DNA of 64,000 nucleotides. Origin: Fictibacillus macauensis ZFHKF-1. Lineage in GTDB: Bacteria > Bacillota > Bacilli > Bacillales > Fictibacillaceae. A model generated the notes under the pieces. It worked only from the letters and a program-made list of their open reading frames with translations, searched no databases and was not told the DNA's origin. Shown piece after piece: positions 56,767 through 64,000 of this stretch. Positions within the stretch are counted from its first letter, which is position 1; each line of letters starts with the position of its first letter. The stretch is from the NCBI RefSeq assembly GCF_000269865.1, contig NZ_AKKV01000026.1, positions 62,001 through 126,000 of the forward strand, given 5' to 3'. The translations under genes and the position numbers were made by a program.

Positions 56767-57000
56767 ACCATAAAAAAAACTCCCATCCCCGATTGATCTG
56801 CAATCAGGGACGAGAGTTGAATTCTCGCGGTACCACCCTGGTTATAAAGCACACATGATGCTTTATCACCTTCGTTTAAAGGGTAACGGCCTTCAACCGG
56901 CAGGTATTAGCTGCACTTATAAGAGTAGCTTTCTGTTTAGCCTTCCGAGAAACCTTGCAGCCGTGGGTTTCTTCTCTAGTAACAAAAGGAATTAAACATA
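56767..57000 (-). promoter_or_regulatory. T-box riboswitch of alaS
   Basis: On the reverse strand the T-box AGGGTGGTACCGCG (56826-56839) is followed by a terminator stem ACTCTCGTCCCTGATTG / CAATCGGGGATGGGAGT ending in T8 (to ~56771). The upstream Stem I region has GTGCAGCTAATACC with GCA and GCT as candidate alanine specifier codons (56909-56914). Uncharged tRNA-Ala should bind and favour the antiterminator. Confidence 0.93.
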
Positions 57001-57051
57001 CTTTTCTCTCGTCATCATTTTACATTATTCTTGCGGTTAGTATACTTCCTT

Positions 57052-58134
57052 TTATGGCTCTTTGTCAATCTTTGCCGACCATCTGCTCTTTAACATATGC
57101 AAGGCAACCACTTTTAATACAGAGAAAAGAGGCACTGCAATGATTAATCCTACGACGCCTCCTATTTGACCACCAACTAAAAGTGCAAAGATAATCAGCG
57201 CAGGATGAATATGTAGACTCTTACCGACAATGAATGGACTTAAAATATTTCCTTCAATAAATTGTAGTGCTAACATGATCAGAGCGGTAAATAGCACCAT
57301 TTTCGTAGATATCGTAAACGCTATAAACAACACCGGAATTGCGCCTAAAATCGGTCCGAAATAGGGAATAATGTCTGTTAACGCAATGATAATGCCCAGC
57401 ACGATTGGATACGGCATGCCGACTAACCATAAAGCAATCATCGCACCTATTCCAAGCAGTCCACCTACAATAAGCTGACCCCGAATATAGCCGCCTAACG
57501 TATGATGAATATCAATGAGTAAAGATCTTCCCTCTTTGCGCCAAGCAGGCGGCGTCACATACCAGATAGCTCGTTTCATCACATCAATATCTTTAAGAAA
57601 ATAAAAAACAAGAAAAGGAATGACTATAATTAAAAAGAAATAATCTACGATGCGTTTAAAAAACGTTAGTGAATGAAGTAAGCTTTGTTGTACATATTCC
57701 TCTCCAGAATGGATGTAATCCTCAATACGAATATGAATACTTCGAGGAAAATGAGACGTATGATGATCGATAAAAGCTAACCCATCTTCATACGAGTGAA
57801 CAATCAACGGTAAGCTTTCCATCAGTTCGCGAAGCTGCACAATTAGTTGCGGAATGCCCTTGTATAATCCAAAAGCAAGACCGCCAAAAAACAGCAGATA
57901 AATACATAGAATAGCAGGTGTGCGTGGCATACCATGATGATGGAGCCACTCGACGAGCGGATGCAGCAAATAGGCAAGAAATAGCGCTAGCAAAAACGGG
58001 ATTCCAACCGACCGCAGTACGTTAAGTAGACCACTTCCGTAAGGAGCCAGCAATAACAGTAACCAGCTGCATAAAAATAGGAGTAATACGATGGACAACC
58101 ATTGCATCCATTGGATATAACGCTCCTTCTGCAT
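57052..58134 (-). CDS. yrrI: AI-2E family transporter (YrrI)
   Basis: Eight-helix membrane protein of 360 residues. Family blocks: GIPFLLALFLAYLLHPLVEWL, YPIVLGIIIALTDIIPYFGP and NILSPFIVGKSLHIHPALI. Despite the name, substrates vary; some members are ion antiporters. It lies upstream of alaS on the same strand, as in B. subtilis. The dispersed element starts ~60 bp upstream. Confidence 0.9.
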   Translation of the reverse strand: MQKERYIQWMQWLSIVLLLFLCSWLLLLLAPYGSGLLNVLRSVGIPFLLALFLAYLLHPLVEWLHHHGMPRTPAILCIYLLFFGGLAFGLYKGIPQLIVQLRELMESLPLIVHSYEDGLAFIDHHTSHFPRSIHIRIEDYIHSGEEYVQQSLLHSLTFFKRIVDYFFLIIVIPFLVFYFLKDIDVMKRAIWYVTPPAWRKEGRSLLIDIHHTLGGYIRGQLIVGGLLGIGAMIALWLVGMPYPIVLGIIIALTDIIPYFGPILGAIPVLFIAFTISTKMVLFTALIMLALQFIEGNILSPFIVGKSLHIHPALIIFALLVGGQIGGVVGLIIAVPLFSVLKVVALHMLKSRWSAKIDKEP

Positions 58135-58191
58135 CCAACTTCACCTCCATCCTTAGTGTAGCCAAGACGATAAGAATCCATGTAACAAAAA

Positions 58192-58640
58192 GAAGGACTT
58201 GGGACACAGGTTTTTGGGCGCACTTGCGAGCTCGGCGCTTGTTTTGCTCTCTTTTCGGACCCTTGCTCATGCTCTAAAGAGAGGATTGTCTTGTTTACCC
58301 GCAAACTAGGTGCCTCGACGCTTGACTTCTCCTTTTTGCGATGATTGCATGTCTTGCACGCTATTTCTGCTCATTTTGAACACATTTGCGAGCTCAGCGC
58401 TTGTTTTGCTCTCTTTTGGACCCTTGCTCATGCTCTAAAGAGAGGATTTGTCTTGTCTGCGCGCGAATCAAGTGTCTCTGCGCGCGAACCAAGGGCCTCT
58501 GCGCGCGAACGGAGTGCCTCTGCGCGCGAACCAAGGGCCTCTGCGCGCGAACGAAGCATCTCTGCGCGCGAACGGAGCGTCTCTGTGCGCGAACCAAGGG
58601 CCTCTGCGCGCGAACGAAGCGCCTCTTGCGCGCAATCCAC
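58192..58640 (+). repeat. Dispersed intergenic element, tandemly duplicated copy
   Basis: Two partial copies in tandem. Copy 1 (58192-58340) starts GAAGGACTTGGGACACAGG. Both copies contain GCGAGCTCxGCGCTTGTTTT, GCTCTCTTTT.GGACCCTTG, CTCATGCTCTAAAGAGAGG and GTCTTGT, over about 80 bp of near identity (58226-58297 and 58387-58457). Copy 2 ends in the 21-bp array. It occupies the yrrI-yrzQ gap and has no ribosome-site-supported gene. Confidence 0.8.
58456..58640. repeat. 21-bp tandem repeat array
   Basis: Eight complete 21-bp units (starts 58456, 58477, 58498, 58519, 58540, 58561, 58582, 58603) plus a degenerate ninth. Each has the core CTGCGCGCGAA followed by a variable CAAGGGC/GGAGTGC/GAAGCxT half. 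Units 2 and 4 are identical and unit 7 differs by one base. The unit length is a multiple of three and free of stops, so several frames on both strands stay open; this is a by-product and not evidence of coding. Confidence 0.95.
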
Positions 58641-58821
58641 TTTTTTCGAAATCATTGACATGTTTAGTAATAATCATGCGATTTCTAAAAAGTCCTTCTA
58701 CTCTCTCTAACATGCTTTAGCGTTAGATCCATCACAGGTACGAGCAAAAAAAACGTGGCGTTGCGGTCATATCAGAACCTTGAAGGCCAGACAAGCTAAA
58801 GTGAAAATAACAAGTGACATA

Positions 58822-58866
58822 AAAAAATAGCTTCAGCGTCAAAAAGCGATGCTGAAGCTATTTTTT
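58822..58866. terminator. yrzQ terminator, twin of the 43907-43949 hairpin
   Basis: Arms ATAGCTTCAGC and GCTGAAGCTAT between A7 and T6. Confidence 0.85.
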
Positions 58867-58908
58867 ATGAGGTAGGGCTATTTATGTCCCTGCACCTCTT
58901 CTTTTTTG

Positions 58909-59073
58909 TTAATAAATGGCTTTTGCTAACTTTTTACGGAATCGTTTTACTTTCTTAGAAGAAAGCAAATCATCGACCGCTTTAAAGTGTAGCATATGGT
59001 TGCGAGAACGCATCCCATACATAGCAGCCCAAAGGCCTCCAAGCGCCAACATTGGTTTAAGATAACTGTTCAT
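58909..59073 (-). CDS. yrzQ: YrzQ-like DUF3918 small membrane protein
   Basis: 54 residues from ATG 59071-59073 (MNSYLKPMLALGGLWAA), preceded by GGGTGACAGC. One N-terminal hydrophobic helix, then a basic tail (KKVKRFRKKLAKAIY). Size, basic C-terminus and place between yrrI and yrzR identify it as YrzQ. Function unknown. Confidence 0.75.
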   Translation of the reverse strand: MNSYLKPMLALGGLWAAMYGMRSRNHMLHFKAVDDLLSSKKVKRFRKKLAKAIY

Positions 59074-59098
59074 GCTGTCACCCGCCTAGTTTGGATAG

Positions 59099-59296
59099 TT
59101 AGTGAGCATCTGCGTTGTAGGATAGATCATGCTCTTCAAACAAGTCATCAAGTGACGTTAACGAACCGTCCTGTTCTACTTGATGAAGAGAAAGTCTGCC
59201 ATTAACAATCGATAGCTCGATGAAACATCCCCAGCAATAATACTGGTTAACACCAATTTTCCCAATGTCTTTGCAACCGCAATTCGGGCACTTCAT
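59099..59296 (-). CDS. yrzR: YrzR-like small zinc-ribbon protein
   Basis: About 65 residues from ATG 59294-59296 (MKCPNCGCKDIGKIG), after GGAGGACC. CPNCGCxDIG and YYCWGCF make a four-cysteine zinc ribbon; the tail is acidic (DDLFEEHDLS). A GTG-type extension by seven residues is possible. Position between yrrD and yrzQ matches B. subtilis. Confidence 0.82.
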   Translation of the reverse strand: MKCPNCGCKDIGKIGVNQYYCWGCFIELSIVNGRLSLHQVEQDGSLTSLDDLFEEHDLSYNADAH

Positions 59297-59316
59297 GAAA
59301 GGTCCTCCTTCTAGCA

Positions 59317-59808
59317 CTAGCGTACAAAAAGGCGTTGTGTTCCGATGGTTACCGGCTCATGTGAGTAGATTAACGGTCTTCCGTCATTCCAATCAGGAAA
59401 CAACCCTTTTGTTACTTCAATTGCTATAATCTTGGACCAATCACTGGAAAAATATACATCTTCAATTACCGCTTCTGTGCACCCGTCACTCGAACAAAGC
59501 GCTTGCTTCCACAAATTACGCGGTCCTTTTCCAATATAAAAGCAACCCGACGGCAAATGAGGCACTTTTGTTACCTCACCTTTGCAACAGACAAGAGAAT
59601 GATCAAGAGATACGTGTGCACCTTGACAAGGCACATAGGTTCGATGCGGTAGCAGTCGTTTTTTACAAATGACCCAGCCTAACACCGTCCCTTTCGCATT
59701 TAACACGACATCTTCTACTTTGCCAAGGAGCTGACCTTGATCGTTAACGGCTTTTACACCTTTTAAAAAAGAAAATGTTCGCAAAGTATCCTCCACCCTT
59801 CCGAACAT
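59317..59808 (-). CDS. yrrD: YrrD, PRC-barrel domain protein
   Basis: 163 residues with two PRC-barrel-like halves: FLKGVKAVNDQGQLLGKVED near the N-terminus and a second in AVIEDVYFSSDWSKIIAIEV near the C-terminus. Adjacent to recD2 in the conserved order. Function unknown; PRC barrels bind protein partners. Confidence 0.85.
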   Translation of the reverse strand: MFGRVEDTLRTFSFLKGVKAVNDQGQLLGKVEDVVLNAKGTVLGWVICKKRLLPHRTYVPCQGAHVSLDHSLVCCKGEVTKVPHLPSGCFYIGKGPRNLWKQALCSSDGCTEAVIEDVYFSSDWSKIIAIEVTKGLFPDWNDGRPLIYSHEPVTIGTQRLFVR

Positions 59809-59828
59809 TTCTTAGAATGCCTCTTTGT

Positions 59829-62129
59829 TTACGAATTCATGCTTGAAACGTTTTCCATAAACTGTACGAGCTTTTCTTTTAACGCCGTATGGCGAATCGC
59901 TGCTTCTGAATGATCAACAGCCATGCGAAATGCTTGTTCATCGCCACACAGAATGAGAAATTCTTTACTGCGTGTAATTCCAGTATATAGCAGGTTTCTT
60001 CGCAGCATGCGATAATAACTTTTCACTACAGGCATAATAACGATTGGAAATTCACTGCCTTGTGATTTATGAATAGAGCAGCAATAAGCGTGCGTTATGT
60101 GATGAAACGAAGAACGCGGATAAAGAACTTCAATCTCGTCAAATGCCACAACAAGCTGATCTTCTTTGTCGACATTTTCTTTGCTATAAATGATAGCAAC
60201 AATTTCGCCCATATCGCCATTATATACACCATCTTCTGGTTGATTAACGAGTTGAAGCACTTTATCGCCGGTACGAAATATACCTTGTGGCACGGCTAAC
60301 TCACGCTTTTGTGGAGAAGCAGGATTAAAAAGGGTTTGCAACGACTCATTTAAGGCATCAATGCCAGCACTGCCTTTATACATCGGGGCAAGCACTTGAA
60401 TGTCTCTTGCGCGAAAACCTTTTTGCACAGCATTGGCACACACTTGATTCACAACGTCTAACACTTGTTGCGGATAACACGTAAAAAAGCTGCGATCGCT
60501 TTTCTTTTGTAGCAGATCTTGGGGAACAGTGCCTTTTTTCATCGCATGCGCTAGTTCTATAATTGACGAGCCTTCCGCTTGTCGGTAAATGTCTTGTAAC
60601 TCAACAACCGGAATAACCTTAGAATCAATAATGTCACGCAAAACTTGTCCCGGACCTACAGAAGGAAGCTGATCTTCATCACCGACAATCACGACTTGAA
60701 TAGAGCCTGGCAAGGCGCGAAATAACGCATGAGCGAGCCAAATATCAACCATAGACATCTCATCAATGATTAGCAACGAGCCTTCTAATGGATTTTCCGT
60801 AGAATGATCAAAGCCCGCGCCGCCTTTCCAACCGAGCAAGCGATGAATTGTAGAAGCAGGAATGCCCGTCGATTCGGTCATTCGTTTCGCCGCCCGGCCC
60901 GTCGGAGCAACGAGTAAAACAGGAAATGGTTCGTCTTTTTTATACTTTTTAGGATCAAGAGAAACGCCATGAAGCTCACTAAATAGCTCCACGATGCCTT
61001 GAATTACCGTTGTTTTTCCGGTACCTGGTCCGCCCGTTAAGACCATAATGGGCGATGATAACGCTGTTTCAATGGCTTCTCGCTGTGTGGGGGCATATTC
61101 AATATTTAAACGCTCTTCTAATTGACCAAGCGCCTTAAGAAACTCCGCTTGGCCAAATTGTTCGCGGAATTGATCTTGTCCCGCTAAACCGACAATTGAT
61201 TGCGCTAGCCCTTGTTCCGAAAAATACAGCGATGGGACATAAAGACGATCTTCCTCCATCATGACATGTCCTTCTTCGCGTAATGCTTCGATTTCTCGAA
61301 AAAGATCGCTATCTGTTAAAGGCTCATCGCCTCCTGCTAACAATTGCTTGGCAGCGGCTAGCAGTTGTTCGGTACTCATAAATACATGACCCGCTTCGGC
61401 CCCTTTTTCTTGAAGAAGATACAAACATCCTGCCTTTAGTCGGTCCGGATGATGATAGGCTAGTCCTAACCCTCGTCCGATTTCATCTGCGCGCTGAAAG
61501 CCAATTCCCTCCACATCATAAATGAGTTGATACGGATTATTTTGTACAACATGCAGCGCTTCTTCTTTGTAGGTTTGATAAATTTTTATAGACAGTTGCG
61601 GACCTATGCCAAATGGGTTTAAGGCAACCATCACTTGCTCAAGTCCTTGGTGCTCGACGAGAACATCATAGACGGTTTTTGCTTTTTCCTCATTTAAATG
61701 AGGAACGCCATTTAACACTTCGGGATTTTCTAAAATGGCGGAAAGGGCATTATCTCCGACGTGATCAACGATCGCCTCTGCGGTTTTTTTCCCGATGCCA
61801 TGAAACAAATCGCCAGATAAGTAATGAATCATCCCTTCACGGGTTTGCGGCATGTCTTTGCGAAATTGTTTCACATCATATTGCTTTCCATACTTCGGAT
61901 GTTCTTTAAACACACCAAAAAAAACGTAGCGTTCTTCTTGCTGCATGGGCGGTAACGTTCCAATAATAACGATTTCTTTTTCATTGTAGGCCTCATTCGT
62001 TTCAATCACACGAATGCGAGCAACGGTATATAGATTTTCTTCATTAAAAAAGATCGTGGAAAGCAACGTTCCTTTTATATATTTTTGTTGTTCATCAAAT
62101 AGATCGAAGGAAGACTGTCTCTCCATCAC
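59829..62129 (-). CDS. recD2: ATP-dependent helicase RecD2
   Basis: Superfamily 1B 5'-3' helicase acting in DNA repair and fork maintenance without RecBC. 766 residues: N-terminal OB/HhH region (EGIGFQRADEIGRGL), Walker A LTGGPGTGKTTVIQGI, Walker B LLIIDEMSMVD, VGDEDQLPSVGPG, and late THAYCCSIHKSQGSEFP and LLYTGITRSKE. Next to yrrB and yrrD. Confidence 0.95.
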   Translation of the reverse strand: MMERQSSFDLFDEQQKYIKGTLLSTIFFNEENLYTVARIRVIETNEAYNEKEIVIIGTLPPMQQEERYVFFGVFKEHPKYGKQYDVKQFRKDMPQTREGMIHYLSGDLFHGIGKKTAEAIVDHVGDNALSAILENPEVLNGVPHLNEEKAKTVYDVLVEHQGLEQVMVALNPFGIGPQLSIKIYQTYKEEALHVVQNNPYQLIYDVEGIGFQRADEIGRGLGLAYHHPDRLKAGCLYLLQEKGAEAGHVFMSTEQLLAAAKQLLAGGDEPLTDSDLFREIEALREEGHVMMEEDRLYVPSLYFSEQGLAQSIVGLAGQDQFREQFGQAEFLKALGQLEERLNIEYAPTQREAIETALSSPIMVLTGGPGTGKTTVIQGIVELFSELHGVSLDPKKYKKDEPFPVLLVAPTGRAAKRMTESTGIPASTIHRLLGWKGGAGFDHSTENPLEGSLLIIDEMSMVDIWLAHALFRALPGSIQVVIVGDEDQLPSVGPGQVLRDIIDSKVIPVVELQDIYRQAEGSSIIELAHAMKKGTVPQDLLQKKSDRSFFTCYPQQVLDVVNQVCANAVQKGFRARDIQVLAPMYKGSAGIDALNESLQTLFNPASPQKRELAVPQGIFRTGDKVLQLVNQPEDGVYNGDMGEIVAIIYSKENVDKEDQLVVAFDEIEVLYPRSSFHHITHAYCCSIHKSQGSEFPIVIMPVVKSYYRMLRRNLLYTGITRSKEFLILCGDEQAFRMAVDHSEAAIRHTALKEKLVQFMENVSSMNS

Positions 62130-62138
62130 CTCTTCTCC

Positions 62139-62777
62139 TTACATTAGCTTTTTTTCAGCATTATTTTTTCCATTCGCAGCCAGATAATGATCAGGTTGTA
62201 AGCGCAACGCCTCATTAAACTGAGCAAGGGCTTCATGCGGTTGATCAAAATACATATGCGCCACGCCAAGATTGTATCGTGCATCCGCATGCGCTGGCGC
62301 TTGAGCAATCACCTGCTGAAACACGGCCTGTGCCTCTTTAATTTGAGAACTATTCGCTAAACAGAGTCCGTATTGAAAACGTGCTTCAACATCGGCTTCA
62401 TTCAGTTCAGTGGCTCGCAAAAAATGAGGCAATGCTCGTAGCGACTGCTCTAAAGACACATAACACATACCAAGCATAAAATGCACATCTCCTTCAATTA
62501 CGCCACGCTTTTGCGCTTCTTGAAAGCACGAGATTGCCTCTGTAAAGCGCTCTAGATGATACAAGGCTATTCCCGCGCTATAATACGCCGCGCCTGCTTC
62601 TGCATCAAGTGCCATTGCTTTTTCAAAAAAGAGAAGCGCCTGCTCATGCTCATGCACTTTACTTAACAAATTTCCATAATTAATGTAGGGCACAGGATTG
62701 CCTGGCTCACGTTCCATTTCTTCTTGTAACGCTTTAGCAATTTCTTCTAATTTTCCTTTTTGTGCGTATGAATCCAT
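62139..62777 (-). CDS. yrrB: TPR-repeat protein (YrrB-like)
   Basis: 212 residues of about five or six tetratricopeptide repeats, e.g. VPYINYGNLLSKVHEHEQAL, AAYYSAGIALYHLERFTEAI and ARYNLGVAHMYFDQPHEALA. A protein-binding scaffold; partner unknown. It lies between mnmA and recD2, as yrrB does in B. subtilis. Confidence 0.92.
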   Translation of the reverse strand: MDSYAQKGKLEEIAKALQEEMEREPGNPVPYINYGNLLSKVHEHEQALLFFEKAMALDAEAGAAYYSAGIALYHLERFTEAISCFQEAQKRGVIEGDVHFMLGMCYVSLEQSLRALPHFLRATELNEADVEARFQYGLCLANSSQIKEAQAVFQQVIAQAPAHADARYNLGVAHMYFDQPHEALAQFNEALRLQPDHYLAANGKNNAEKKLM

Positions 62778-62825
62778 GTCAAATCTCCTTATTCTGTCAT
62801 CGTGTAGCCATTCTACTTATTATGT

Positions 62826-62866
62826 AAAAAAACCAGCCCTGCTTGAACATTCGAGGACTGGTTTTC
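62826..62866 (-). terminator. mnmA terminator
   Basis: Arms AAACCAG-type CCAGCCCTG / CGAGGACTGG, imperfect, followed by T7 on the reverse strand. Confidence 0.65.
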
Positions 62867-62873
62867 TAGTGAA

Positions 62874-64000
<1,127 letters not shown>

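Noticed and set aside
58456-58640. CRISPR array
   Set aside because: The units are directly contiguous without unique spacers and there are no cas genes.
58345-58710. Long open frames on both strands across the 21-bp array (SAREPRA-type heptads)
   Set aside because: The unit is a multiple of three without stops, so open frames arise automatically; no ribosome site or conserved start.

Overview
The window is chromosomal DNA from a low-to-mid GC, endospore-forming member of the Bacillaceae; the species is not determined. The evidence is gene order and content. The segment dnaK-grpE-hrcA-hemW-lepA-yqxA-gpr-rpsT-holA-yqzM-comEC-comEB-comEA/comER-yqeM-rsfS-yqeK-nadD-yhbY-aroE-yqeH-yqeG/sda follows the order known from Bacillus subtilis. 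So does the segment yrhC-mccB-mccA-mtnN-yrrT-yrrS-greA-udk-yrrM-mltG-yrzB-yrrK-ireB-alaS-yrrI-yrzQ-yrzR-yrrD-recD2-yrrB-mnmA. Sporulation genes (gpr, sda, an uninterrupted sigK, a SpoIISA-type toxin gene) agree with this. Both ends are cut: dnaK loses its C-terminus at base 1 and mnmA loses its N-terminus at base 64000.

Layout. 1-3116: heat-shock operon with a perfect CIRCE element. 3160-8266: hemW, lepA, yqxA, spore protease gpr, S20; spoIIP is missing from its usual place between gpr and yqxA. 8353-14794: holA, yqzM, the DNA-uptake genes comEC/EB/EA and divergent comER. 14847-19885: a compact leftward ribosome-assembly/NAD/shikimate operon (yqeM to yqeG). 19886-20491: divergent sda behind a cluster of DnaA boxes. 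20659-23331: pssA, a small membrane protein and pepF. 23332-26130: accessory stretch with two tiny peptide genes (one resembling a phenol-soluble modulin) and a two-repeat secreted protein with an LPXTG-like anchor. 26135-28102: a SpoIISA/SB-like toxin-antitoxin pair and sigK. 28273-34313: a DUF4359 protein, an MFS exporter, arsenic resistance arsR-arsB-arsC, and a Fur-box-controlled FTR1 iron permease with a lipoprotein. 34430-36569: a gene remnant, an Excalibur protein and a membrane-anchored nuclease. 36631-41586: APC permease, two-component system, CsbD with a sigma-B promoter, LemA and a TPM protein. 41637-42542: an array of very small genes (cysteine-rich protein, two YrzI paralogues, a 22-residue ORF) separated by terminators. 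42992-43888: a MenA-like prenyltransferase. 44230-64000: sulfur/AI-2 recycling operon followed by the alaS and recD2 neighbourhoods.

How the genes work together: yrrT-mtnN-luxS-mccA-mccB forms a methionine-to-cysteine recycling route that also yields the AI-2 precursor. hrcA-grpE-dnaK is the CIRCE/HrcA chaperone circuit. ars and FTR1 handle arsenic and iron. comEC/EA import DNA.

The least explained material is a dispersed intergenic element found in three places (43981-44140 inverted, 52673-52905, 58192-58640). Its copies share blocks and the same position relative to a hairpin (ATGGCTT...AAGCCAT type), and one copy carries eight tandem 21-bp units rich in CGCGCG. Other points worth attention are the tiny peptide genes at 23452-23920 and 42474-42542, the overlapping mini-ORF in front of sda, and two genes (arsR, the Excalibur gene) whose best start codons look non-canonical. 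No tRNA or rRNA gene, complete insertion sequence or CRISPR array was recognised. All calls come from reading the sequence and from knowledge of the families; no database search was run.
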